In this document: piece after piece, positions 1 through 10,232 of the stretch | Position numbering within the stretch: the first letter of the stretch is position 1 | How the letters are laid out: every line of letters starts with the position of its first letter | Source of the DNA: Gibbula magus | Lineage: Eukaryota; Mollusca; Gastropoda; Trochida; Trochidae | Length of the DNA: 64,000 nt | Assembly (NCBI GenBank): GCA_936450465.1 | Contig: OW388289.1 | Location: 69,376,420-69,440,419 of the forward strand | Direction of reading: 5' to 3' | The notes under the pieces: model-generated | Told to the model about the DNA's origin: nothing | The model's database searches: none | Seen by the model: only the letters and a program-made list of their open reading frames with translations | Program-made: the position numbers and the translations under genes

Positions 1-931
1 AGCGAAAACTAGGAATGCAGATGTCCAGTCGTCGATATTGTCGATTCTGGAAGCTTTCTTCCGACACATTTCGATTTGACCCTTGGAATTGAATGTGAAG
101 TTTATTTGCGTATCGTCGTAGTTGGAGTTAGCTCCCTTAGACCATGCTCTCGGTTATAATGCGATTTATCAATCAGATGTTGCTAAATTTATATGTATAT
201 ATGATAGAAAAAATAACAATACAGTCATGACACAACAAAATGTACACCGATTGTAATGGATCCTCTGTAGCTCAAGTGGCAAAGGCGCTACTCGACAAGA
301 TAGAGGTTCAGGATTGGATTTGCAAATACGTTACTTGCAAAATTTCCATATCTAATTATGAATACATCATAACCGACCATGGTTGTTATAAGATAACCAA
401 CTTGCGCAGATGGTGGTTATGGCATATAACCAGCAACTTAAAGAAAAGAAATAACTTCCCAAGGGGTGTACATTCATATAATCGCAACGTTTGGTGTCAC
501 ATGAAGACATGTTTATCAAATCTATATGGCATTTACACAAAACACGACAAATGTCTTAGGACGTATCTAACTAAGAGAATATATACACATGAATGTGTGT
601 CAGTTTGTGTATAAAGTAACAAATCAGATCAAGCCAGGGATAGATCAAAGAGAACTTTGCCACTTCGCCATGTCCCACAACTAAAAGCCTGATAGCGTTA
701 ACCGCTTTGAAATTCGATTACTTGTTACTATCACACATCATCCTCTCTGGTAGCTTAAATAATTATACCACTGGAACAATCACAGATGTGACTTATGTGA
801 CGTTGATTCAGAATGTCACATGTACAACAATATATTTGAATTCAGTTTTGCAAGGAAACGGACAACGGAAATGGGAAAAGATCCCCCTTCTTTCTTTACA
901 ATAACAGTCATTAATTTACATTTACATGTAA
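1..931. other. Gene-free stretch with one weak tRNA-like patch
   Basis: Open frames at 240-614 (124 codons) and 707-904 show no recognisable domain and have low-complexity composition, so I do not call them genes. At 262-318 a tRNA promoter-like pattern is visible: TAGCTCAAGTGG resembles an A box and GAGGTTCAGGATTGG resembles a B box about 34 bp later. No acceptor stem can be drawn, so at most this is an old tRNA-derived SINE head. Confidence 0.3.
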
Positions 932-1475
932 AAATTACGCCTGCTTGGACATATTGAAGACTCGTTTGGCTACAAAGACTATTTAAACATTAAGAATAAT
1001 GACCACAGACAAGTAGTAACTAAGTTAAGACTTAGCGCTCACCAGCTTCAGATTGAGAGAGGAAGATATAACAACACCCCTGTATACAAACGCCTCTGTC
1101 AACAGTGCAGTCAGGGTGTTACAGAAACGGAAGAACATTTCACATTTGAATGCCCAAATTATGCTCATTATCGCTCGAAACTAATTTCATCAACTGGTCT
1201 CGTGGGGGTCTCAAGGAAAGAGCTCCTCTCATCAATTCTAAACACCAAGAGTCATCATGCTTCTATCACTTGTAAAATACTTTATGACATGTAACCAATG
1301 AGATTAAGCCACATTGATTAATTATTGTACAATCTATAATGTGCATTGTTTGATATAATTGTCTCACACTGAGATATATTAATGCTCTTGTATATATTTA
1401 CTTAACATGTGTTAACTACTTTGTACACTGCCCACAATGGGTGTTTTATGTACAATAAATATATTGTATCGTGTA
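932..1475 (+). pseudogene. Non-LTR retrotransposon (LINE) C-terminal fragment with zinc-knuckle motif
   Basis: An open frame runs from just after a stop at 929-931 to TAA at 1292-1294 and has no start codon of its own. It reads as the tail of a LINE ORF2. A basic patch (HQLQIERGRY) is followed by a CCHC-type knuckle: CQQC, then H and C in EEHFTFECPNY. This C-x2-C...H-x4-C pattern after the reverse transcriptase is typical of APE-type LINEs. The frame ends in LLSSILN...CKILYDM. About 180 bp of AT-rich 3' UTR follows, with AATAAA near 1453. No reverse transcriptase lies upstream, so this is a 5'-truncated insertion, which is the usual fate of LINE copies. The same tail type belongs to the RT element at 7.3-9.4 kb, so both may be one family; that link is inference. 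Confidence 0.7.
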
Positions 1476-1608
1476 TCTTGTTAGTACGATTTGTCATATT
1501 TTTTAATGACTTTATGACTGCGCCCTTCAATTAAGTCCTTTTGGCAATGTTTTTTTATTTTTTTATTTTTCATATTGTTCATGTTTTACATTAATTCGAT
1601 GTGACCAC

Positions 1609-1808
1609 AGTGTACATAAACAAAATACACATATGCGACACACATGTTACAATGACCAACACCCATACAGACAATAAGATAGGTACATGTAGTTTAAATA
1701 GTGTAATAGTACTTCTACAACAGTGTACATAAACAAAATACACATATGCGACACACTTGTTACAATGACCTAAAGCAATACAGACAATAACATACATACA
1801 TACATACA
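1609..1808. repeat. Two-copy tandem duplication plus CATA microsatellite
   Basis: The segment starting CAGTGTACATAAACAAAATA occurs near 1609 and again near 1723 (period about 114 bp), each followed by a near-identical stretch ending in ATACAGACAATAA. A short (CATA)n run follows at 1791-1808. The minus-strand open frame here is a by-product of the repeat. Confidence 0.75.
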
Positions 1809-2274
1809 TGTTAAATCAAATGTAAACAGTATATAGGTATATATGAATAAACGTATAAGTTTTACAGAAAATGAACGTAAATCAATTGTTCAATATTACC
1901 TGTAAGGATGATGGCTATGTAAGCCATACTAATTATTCTGAGGCCCTTACAATTGTTCGAATAATATATGTACCCTCTGAAACCGTGACATATTGATCAG
2001 GGAAAACCGCTATTATTTAGATGTCATTGATGTCTCTTGTGCCTGTTTTCAGTTTGACATTAGACTATTAATAAGCAACAGTTTGAAACACAAGTTTTCA
2101 TTCTGTTTACAAATACAGGGAATTCAATAAGAAGTACTTAAAACTCAATGATAACACCAAAACAATTAACAGTTGTACTGTTTCTATATTCGTGTTCATT
2201 GTTACTTTCTGTAAAACTATTAATATAATTTTAAATTAGGAGTTGTCTGGCATGCATGTGTTCAGTGTGAAACT

Positions 2275-2515
2275 ATTTATGTAAGAGACACACTAATACT
2301 GGGCTGATTTGTGTGTGACACCACCATTAGATTGGATGTGTGAGAGTGACAAGTTGTAATGTTATTACATTAAGCTTGTGACAAAGTGGTTTACATCTGG
2401 GTCGTTTCGGGACCAGGTCCTTAAAGGTTAAGTCCTTGATTCACCAGATAATCCTCAATGATACCATCAGACCACTCTTGTAGCTGAGATACTGCCCTGT
2501 CTGCTTGAATTTGAT
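2275..2515 (+). repeat. Dispersed repeat family R1, copy A
   Basis: This segment of about 240 bp recurs at 17050-17265 in the same orientation and, more diverged, inverted at 23215-23365 and 23925-24045. The best conserved parts are GGCTGATTTGTGTGTGAC, CCTTAAAGGTTAAGTCCTTG and GTAGCTGAGATACTGCCC. I see no tRNA-like head, no coding content and no clear terminal repeat, so the class is unknown. Confidence 0.7.
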
Positions 2516-3239
2516 ATACATGTTTGTCTGGCGTTTATATTATATATTGTATATTAGACATGTCAATAATCAATAATACCCATACTTGACAATTAAGCAG
2601 TCATTGAATTTTGTTTACTTTACTCTGCTGAATATAACGGTGTTAATTTAAAAGTGAACTCTTTAATGGTGATAAGTCAACGTTTTATATGAATATTGAT
2701 ATTGTATTCCTTCATACTTTTCAAATATCCAGAGATGTTCAAACGGGTATCTAATGCTTTCTTTGAGTCGAGTATGCAATTGATGCCCGCAACACTATTC
2801 CATAACCATTTGCATAACATATTTATGACACATATATAACATAATATACTTAATTTATAACCAGTGTATCCATCATACATACAAATAATGTCAACATGAT
2901 GAAATGTGTATTTTTGTTTTAAAGGATACAAATAAGGACGGTGAAACACTATAGAAAATATTGAATATTGGTTTCACTTTGGCACACACATTTACAAAAT
3001 ATGACACTATATATTCATACGAGTCGTATATTTTCCTTCTGATAGTCACTGGTACATTTGTAGTAAGGTAATACGGTGAAGTAATATTGGTACATAACTA
3101 ATGACCTTTCTGTTTTCTGGTTTTAGTCGTGTTGGCATAATGAAAGTAGAATGTGTTGTATCCCAAGTACGGATCTATCCCAACTGTGGATAAATCGCTA
3201 ATTCAAGTTGGGATATCCCATCTTAAGATGGTATAGCAG

Positions 3240-3838
3240 AACTTTTTAGAAAAAAAGAGTTTGATGAACAAATTTATTTTGATGTAAAAACAGATTTTGA
3301 TGGAAAAAAATTCTTTGGCGAGAAAACTTTTTTTGATGAAAAAAATGACACTGATGAAAAAAATTACTTTGATGAAAAAAATGACTTTGGTGAGAAAACT
3401 GTTTTTGATGAAAAAACCGACTTTGATGAAAAAAATGAGTTTGATGAAAAACTGATTTTGATGTAAAAAAAACTGATTTTGATGAAAAAAATGACTTTAA
3501 TGAATAAACTGACTTTAATGACAAACTGACTTTGATGAAAAAAATGATTTTGATGAAAAAAAAACGACTTTAATTTGATGAAAAAAAACAACCTTGATTA
3601 AAAAAATTACTTCTGATGAATCCATTGACTTTGATGAAAAAACAAACTTGGATTAAACAAATTAATTTCATGAAAAGAATAAATTTGATGAAATAAAAGA
3701 ACTTTGATGAAAAAAATTACGTAAATGACAAAACGACTTTGATGAAGGTCTGACTTTGATGAAAAAAATGATTTTGATGATAAAAACGACTTTGATGAAA
3801 AAATTACTTTTGATGAATCCATTGACAATTGAATTTGA
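3240..3838. repeat. Minisatellite of CTTTGATGAAAAAAATGA-like units
   Basis: About 600 bp of imperfect tandem units of 15-21 bp built on ACTTTGATGAAAAAA. Units vary in the A-run length and in the following ATGA/CTGA step. Overlapping minus-strand open frames made of SFFHQ or FFIKV repeats are translations of this array, not genes. The array lies inside a pair of TATCCCAACT-containing sequences (3176 and 4018). Confidence 0.9.
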
Positions 3839-4682
3839 TAATAAATGAAAAGACTTAGAATACACAAATGATTGTTGCAAAATAAACAGAATTCGAAATA
3901 CAATGATGATACATAGAGAATTATCATAAAGAAGTTATTTAACCTTTAAAAAGGCTAATTTCAATATTACATTATTCAAATAAATGAAGTAAAGTACCAG
4001 TTAGTCTAAAGTTTAGCTATCCCAACTATGGATAGATCCCAGAAACACACAGTTTAGCATGGAAATACTATTAAATGCATTATTTAACAGCTTCCTCCAA
4101 CATTTGATGCGTCGGCACATGTAAGAATAATTTCAACTACGGGAACAAATAAAACAGGTTTAAATGCAGAAGACAGTTTCTCAAGTTACCAGTTGGGAAC
4201 AGTTAGAAAGAAGAATGAAGTAGTTCCGGCAACCAATGAAATGAAATCGTTTTTATTCTGTAACAGCCAATCAATATCAGAAAAATGTGTAACTCCCATG
4301 TGACAAATACTACCCTGTGTCCGTCTTCCCATATGGGTAATATAAAACATTTTCTATGTATTCACACGTCCTTAAGACCTGCTGTGACACTTTCGTCTTG
4401 CTCATATCACCAAGTGAAAGAGCCCTTGCATAATAGTTGACAAAATAATAGAATGCTACAAATGGAAAGGTATGTTTGATGCCAAATGTCAATAGGTGTA
4501 TTTTTTTTAAAGTGTATTCGTTGATGTCATCGTATTCTGCTGTAGGAAATATTATTGTGTCATTTAAAATTACACTATTGATAGTATCATTGAAGGGATT
4601 GTTGATATTTCAGATTTAAACACCTATTCTTCGATTCTTGTTATTCTTGTAATGGAATTAGAGTGTTAGTATATACCATCAT
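3838..4682. other. Gene-free stretch
   Basis: AT-rich sequence with only one short minus-strand frame (4310-4492), unlike any family I know. The only notable item is the copy of TATCCCAACTATGGATAGAT near 4018, which pairs with the flank on the other side of the minisatellite. Confidence 0.5.
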
Positions 4683-5230
4683 TCAAAGGCGCTGTAGCAC
4701 GTTCTGCTTACTGAAATGAAGTGATCTCACGAAAAGATAAATAAGTGTTACCAATGCCTAGATAATACTTCTCAATCAATAAAGAGCGTTCTAAACAGAA
4801 TGTATATTGTTCGGTTAAGCCATACGATCCCACTTCCCTTCGAGTGGCCATTCTAATGCGTTCACATTTAAAATGGCCGCTCTAAAGTACTTCAAGTGAT
4901 CTAACTGATTTAGTGATACCTTAACATTCAGAGAAATGTTTTAATATATCACCATGATGGAGTGGCAATTCATTGTGCTGTCTGAACTCTCAAACTCGCT
5001 TCAGACATACAAATCTACCTCTCACACTGACGAGTTCCACACAACTGTCGCTTTGTACGTCGCACAATGTTCTTCCAGTATGGATAAATATTTTCTTTTG
5101 ATACGGTTTATAAGGTCGTGATATGAATTGTTTTACCCTCTAACGTAACGATATATGCTATAAACTTCAATATGAATTGGAAATTCTGAGAAAAGAAAAT
5201 TTGCAAAAAAACGTTCTAGAGCGCCTTTAA
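4683..5230. mobile_element. MITE-like element with TTAA-type flanks
   Basis: The ends form an inverted repeat: AAAGGCGCTGTAGCACGTT at 4685 onward matches the reverse complement of AACGTTCTAGAGCGCCTTT ending at 5228, with two mismatches in 19. The right end is followed by TTAA (5227-5230). The left has TCAA at the matching place, one change from TTAA. TTAA target duplications are typical of piggyBac-type transposons. The 540-bp interior has no coding frame, so this would be a non-autonomous copy. Confidence 0.55.
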
Positions 5231-7315
5231 CATTGAAACATGATAATGGTGCATCGTTCAATATGTTTGACATTTCGTACGTGTAGCTCTATTTAAATTA
5301 AAACAGATTTAAATTGATCAACTATATGAGATAAATCACATATAATGCCTTCAAAATATTGATTTAAGACATGTACGTAGCTATCTAAGAAAATGCTAGC
5401 ATGTCCAGAGTTTGTATTAGATAATTGCTTTCTGCATTGACATTACTGCGCCTTGCAACTATCAGTTTGGAAAACCTTGAAGGAGTTGTCTGAAACTAGA
5501 TTTTGTACTTTTTTTGTTTTGTACCACCCGATGTACAGGTCGAAAAGCCTACTTCTTACACCAGTAATTGATATTTTCACTAAATTGACAACTTTTTTAA
5601 TAAGTTGTTTTTTCATTATCTAAACATTAATTCATATATTTGGACCCTTCCAATACAGCATGGGACAAATAATGATTAAAACTCTTTCTTGAGCTGCTAA
5701 CAAGTTTGACGCTTGAACATTAGCGCACGGTAAGTAAGACTGTGTTGGCAAGGGATCCTTCCGATACACATCGAAAACTGATCGAAAAACACACTAATCC
5801 TCTTTTACATTGGCGACGGCGGATATGTCTTTATAGTTCTTAATCGAAGTTAATAGACCGATCTTCATATAACTTAACACAAAAGGGGATTGTTGACAAT
5901 CTCTCTGATTACTTTCACCAGCCAGAAGATACACATGTCATTTAACAAATGTAGAAGATATTATGTCTCCATGCCTGAGTTACTTTGTTATCATGCCATT
6001 CGTTTAAAACCTTTTCTCCTTGCCCAATGTGCACAGGCATACATATTCCAAATTTATCTAAACAGTTTCAATACATTATGTACCCGACAACGTTTTTGAA
6101 ATAAGACAAACCATGCACTAATAAGCATTTTTTTCAGAATACAGTATGAAAATCAAAGTAAATAAAAAATTATAATAGTGTCAGTAGTATCCTTGCATGT
6201 GACATCATGTCCAGTAGATCTTTAGCTTTCAATTTATTTGATCATTTAAATAGCTCATGATGGTCTTCACATTTTCCTAAATGTTGTATGGTTCATGAGC
6301 GAATGACAGGTACATCTGTATGGGTAGTTATTCAATCGGAAAATATGAAAATGATATGCAACATCTTCATTAAACAAATCTGATGTTTCGTTATAGATTT
6401 TCAGTTCCATGTGGCTTAAATCCAGAGGTTTACGAAAAAGTAAATCGTTCGCAAATAATAAAGTTCCAAACTTATGTTGAGGGTAATGCAACAAACATGT
6501 CACTGAATTGTTTGCAATAAAACCAAGGATGAACGATGTAAGTCATGAAACATTTGTCTCTAATGATTAGATATGTGACACAATCATTAAGCAGAAACTA
6601 AAACGGATAACTTGAAACTTGAGTTTTATCAATTAAAATATACAGACAAAAATCACACTCACTTTTTATTGAGGTTATGCTTTAAACAGTCGGTATCACC
6701 TTGCAGTGTCAATTGTCTTAAATTGCGCCGATGACCTGTTGTTTATATGGCTTAATTGATTAATTTTGCCGAAAACACTATACCACATTCAGCAAATATT
6801 TTGGCGGAATTGTATCCTTTCTCTTTATTGTGGTAAAAAGTTAACCAAGTATTGTATGTATCTGTTTGCAACATGCCCAATTTCCCATTTGATCATTCTT
6901 TCAACACACCTTGCATATTTTAAAACCTCTTTATATATCTAAATGTTTGTCAGTAGTAAACACACCAACTCAAAATCTCTAAATATACATAGACCATAGT
7001 AATGTTTTAAAAGATGTACATATACAACGTGTATACAGCGAGGAATATTTAATAACTTAAGTGTTAAAGGATTAAATCAAAATATGATCAAGGTTTGGAT
7101 ACATCAGAGAGTATTCAGGTAAAATAATAATGTTCTTCAACTGGAAGGCTGTGACTGCCCATATGGCAACATGTCCCCTTCACAAATCGCTTTCACCTTC
7201 CCTGGTAGCTTCACTCAATTTGTCTACACATATTTTAGTGGAGAGAGACGTCCCTTGGATGAACGAAGCTTGAATAAAAACCTCATGGAAAATATTTTCT
7301 GAATAAATATAAAAA
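5231..7315. other. Gene-free stretch
   Basis: About 2.1 kb of AT-rich sequence. Short frames at 5890-6099 (+) and 6267-6503 (-) have no start context, no domain and no neighbouring exon signal. I see no repeat that recurs elsewhere in the window. Confidence 0.5.
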
Positions 7316-7393
7316 AAACAGTACGTTGAAACTAACCCCGGACCGGCACGGAAAACAACAGTGAGTGAACTTGCCGAATTAATACATACATTA
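7316..7393 (+). pseudogene. 2A-like NPGP motif at the head of a decayed LINE
   Basis: The frame 7316-7393 reads YVETNPGP (7322-7345), then a short helical stretch ending at a TAG. DVExNPGP is the core of 2A ribosome-skipping peptides, and APE-type LINEs of several animals carry such motifs near the start of their ORFs. Here the Asp is replaced by Tyr and a stop codon sits just upstream (7310-7312), so activity is doubtful. An ORF1-like remnant and an RT remnant follow in the order expected for a LINE. A chance NPGP match cannot be excluded. Confidence 0.45.
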
Positions 7394-7419
7394 CAAGAGG
7401 AAATAAAAACTTAGAATGC

Positions 7420-7835
7420 AGGATGGCGGAGAAGCAGGGTGAAGAGACGACGACTGTGAGGAGGCAGTGATCGAGGGTATCCTTTTAGATAAGCTAGAGA
7501 TGGAGGAGGCAGTGGATGACGAGAAGGTGGGGATGGAGAGAGCACACAGGGTCGGCAGGAAGAATGGGGGAGGAAAGCTCCGCCCTATAATGGTGAAGCT
7601 AGCTCGATGTAAAACCTCAGATAATCAGGCTGGCCAGGAACAAGCTCAGACATCAGTGAAAATCAGTGGGGATTTCAGTTATCTAGTGAGGGAAAAGAGG
7701 GAGGAAGCTCATATCCCATCTCATCAAGGCCAGAGAGGAAGGAAGGAAGAAAACCATTATACGCTATGATAAACTGGTTATTAACAGTGTTACGCATCAC
7801 GCGGGACACAGCCAGCCATGTGAGACATTGCGTGT
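7420..7835 (+). pseudogene. LINE ORF1-like remnant
   Basis: The frame beginning in front of 7467 encodes EGILLDKLEMEEAV, then the core ERAHRVGRKNGGGKLRPIMV. This I(E)RAHRVG...RPRPIIVK core is characteristic of L1-like ORF1 proteins, which are RNA-binding chaperones of the retrotransposition particle. Near 7690 the reading shifts by one base into a frame continuing KLISHLIKAREEGRKKTIIR and YDKLVINS, the usual continuation of this domain. The protein is therefore broken by a frameshift and then lost. It sits 0.3 kb before the RT remnant on the same strand, which supports one decayed two-ORF element. Confidence 0.6.
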
Positions 7836-7935
7836 GATTTAGCAAAACGCGAGAATTTTCGTTCGACAAATACAGACAATCGGTTACATCAACCAATTTA
7901 ACAGTATATAAACATTGCAAGTCAATCTTTAAGAA

Positions 7936-9365
7936 AGTGTGCAGTAATAAGAAAAGACTTTTCCCGGAAAATGTAAAACTGAAATTTAGTAACTTGAAAT
8001 CTGATATAGATGGACTTTGGAGTGAAATGAAAAAAATTGTAGCAAGTGAAAACGAGAAACTACATTAAACCTTGTGATTGGTTCAGTTATTTCAAAAAGC
8101 TATTCACTGAAAATAAATGTGCATCATCGCTGACAGGTGAAGTAGCAAACTATCTCAGAAGTCATGACTCGGAGCTATGTGAAGATGGTGAATCTGGTAA
8201 ACCCGATCAACTCAACGATCCAATAACATATGATGAGATACAGGAGGCAATAATTAATCACACTAAAAAGCGCAAGGAACTCTTTCAACATTCCATGGAC
8301 ATTATAGTTCCTATAATATGTTTTTAACTGTTCAACCAAATCATGACGTTACGAGTATACCCCGAGTCATGGTGTCGAGCCATAATACGCCCGCTTCACA
8401 AGAATGGTTCGAGAGATGACGTAAATAGTTATAGAGGAATATCTCTACTTCCAGTTCTTGGCAAAATTTTAACAAAACTTCTGAACGAAAGACTTCAATC
8501 TTGGGCAGATGTATTCAACGTGCTTCGTAAAAATAAATTTGTATTTCGCAAATATCGATAAACTATAGACATCATGTTCGCGTTACAAGGAATGGTGTCT
8601 AAATATATATCAAAATCTAAAGGAGGAATAATTATTGTTTCTTCATAGACTTTAAGAAGGCTTTCGACTGTGTGGGTCATTCATTATTATGGTATCGTCT
8701 TATCAGCTGTGGAATCCATGGTAACTTTCTTTCTTTTGTTAGAGACATGTACTAAATCGTGTGTGAGAACAAATTCTGGTATAACTTATTATGTCAACTG
8801 CTGTGCTGGAACTCGTCAAGGTTGTATGATAAGCCCAACTTTATTTTCTTTTTTCATAAATGAACTCGAAGCAGAATTAGAAAATGCAAACTGTCGAGGA
8901 ATATTCATCTCGAAAACAGAACCAAGTTTGTTCCCGCTACTTTACGCCGATGACGTGGACAATGCAGCAGACAGTGCTGGTAGATTACAGCAGAAAATCA
9001 ACTGTATCAGCACCTTTTGTACAAGATGGGGAATGCGGCTCAATCTTTCAAAATCTAAAATCATGGTCTTCAGAAATGGAGGGAAGACTGAGAAATTACA
9101 TAAAATGGTTTTATGAAAGAAGTGAAATTGAAACTAATATGGACTAAAGCTATAACTCTACTAGCACAACAAGCGGAAAATATCTTTCTTCTTATCTGTA
9201 GAAACCATTACTTATTAGCGGATTACCCATAGACACTGCCATCAAGATATTTGATACCATGGTACTTCCTATACCTACATATGGAGCAAATATTTGGGGA
9301 TACCAACAGCATCAATCCATAGAGAAAGGACCGATAACCTTCCTACAGCGTATTTTATCCCTGCC
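7936..9365 (+). pseudogene. LINE ORF2 remnant with reverse transcriptase
   Basis: A reverse transcriptase spread over several frames. Readable parts in order: a linker (8046-8327) with LNDPITYDEIQEAI; RT fingers (8343-8561) with SWCRAIIRPLHKNGSRDD and NSYRGISLLPVLGKI; motif A as FIDFKKAFDCV (8642-8674); GTRQGCMISP (8808-8837); the catalytic YADDV (8943-8957); and a C-terminal part with IFDTMVLPIPTYGANIWG (about 9250-9303). Breaks: the region between linker and fingers is missing after a stop near 8325, a stop ends the fingers frame at 8559, and a frame change lies between motif A and GTRQGC (near 8745). The catalytic Asp pair is intact but no functional protein can be made. The endonuclease domain is absent. 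Family placement (CR1/L2/Jockey-like group) is tentative. Confidence 0.8.
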
Positions 9366-9377
9366 AAAAAAAGGAAT

Positions 9378-9442
9378 GCTGCCGTTTTAGGAGAAACTAG
9401 TCTTTCAGGCTGCCGTTTTAGGAGAAACTAATCATTCAGGCT
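9378..9442 (+). repeat. 32-bp tandem duplication at the LINE end
   Basis: GCTGCCGTTTTAGGAGAAAC is present twice in direct succession with near-identical flanks (A/CTAGTCTTTCAG versus CTAATCATTCAG). The duplication falls in the decayed C-terminal coding part of the LINE, so it arose after or during decay. Confidence 0.8.
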
Positions 9443-9979
9443 TTCATCAGATTTCGTTGTAGCAATCATGATGTGTTCTTTGGGCCTTTAAACTTCATGA
9501 ATAAACACATTTACCCAATGTCATAAATCTTAGACGAATTCCCTTTTTGCTTTTTTAAGTTACTTCCTTTCTTTGAATAAACCCTTGTGAGGTCCCTCTT
9601 CCGAGAATAACCTTGTATGGCTATGTACTTTTTAAAATGAAACCTAACATGAAGTGTAACATTTAAAGCTGATAGGACATTTGAATAACTGTTGTTCGAG
9701 TAATGAACTAATTTTAATCTACTCTAATCACAACTGAAACTCGCATATAGTTTAAATAAATAACTTACATTTATGGTTGTGTGTTAGTTCATCTACATTA
9801 TAGTGCGTGAATTATCAGTTGTGATATGTGTGCTTTCCAAGACAATCCAAAGTATATAGATTACAAAGAAAAAGTATATAAACAAAGTTATAGATGTATA
9901 AAATATTTGGACCAATTCAGATAAACTATAGCTGTTGTATATGTTTGAGGAACATTGTATGCGTCTTGGCTCCCAGTAG

Positions 9980-10232
9980 GGTACTATATTTCAATAATAA
10001 TGTTATTTAGCGTGTATTGTAAGTCTTGCTTCAAGTTGTTTTTGTTGCCAAACTTGTATACGGCTCCTATGAAAAATGTAATTAGGAAAATGTTAATGGG
10101 CACATTCATTTGAGTCTACTGTCATACTCACAATTGTACTCATTTCAATAATGAAGTTATTTATCACATGTTGTAAATGCTGATTCACATCGATTTTTGC
10201 AAATTTCGTATACTGCTCATATGATATATGCA
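9980..10232. repeat. Diverged tandem duplication, period about 155 bp
   Basis: GTACTATATTTCAATAATAA at 9981 and GTACTCATTTCAATAATGAA at 10136 begin two similar units. Both continue with GTTATTTA, a TGTTGTAA-like block, and then GTATACGGCTC or GTATACTGCTC. Class unknown. Confidence 0.6.

Noticed and set aside
240..614. 124-codon frame near the left edge
   Set aside because: No domain, Cys/Tyr/Asn-rich AT-driven composition, no splice or promoter context.
3246..3927. Several overlapping Phe/His/Ser/Lys-rich minus-strand frames
   Set aside because: They are translations of the CTTTGATGAAAAAA minisatellite in different frames.
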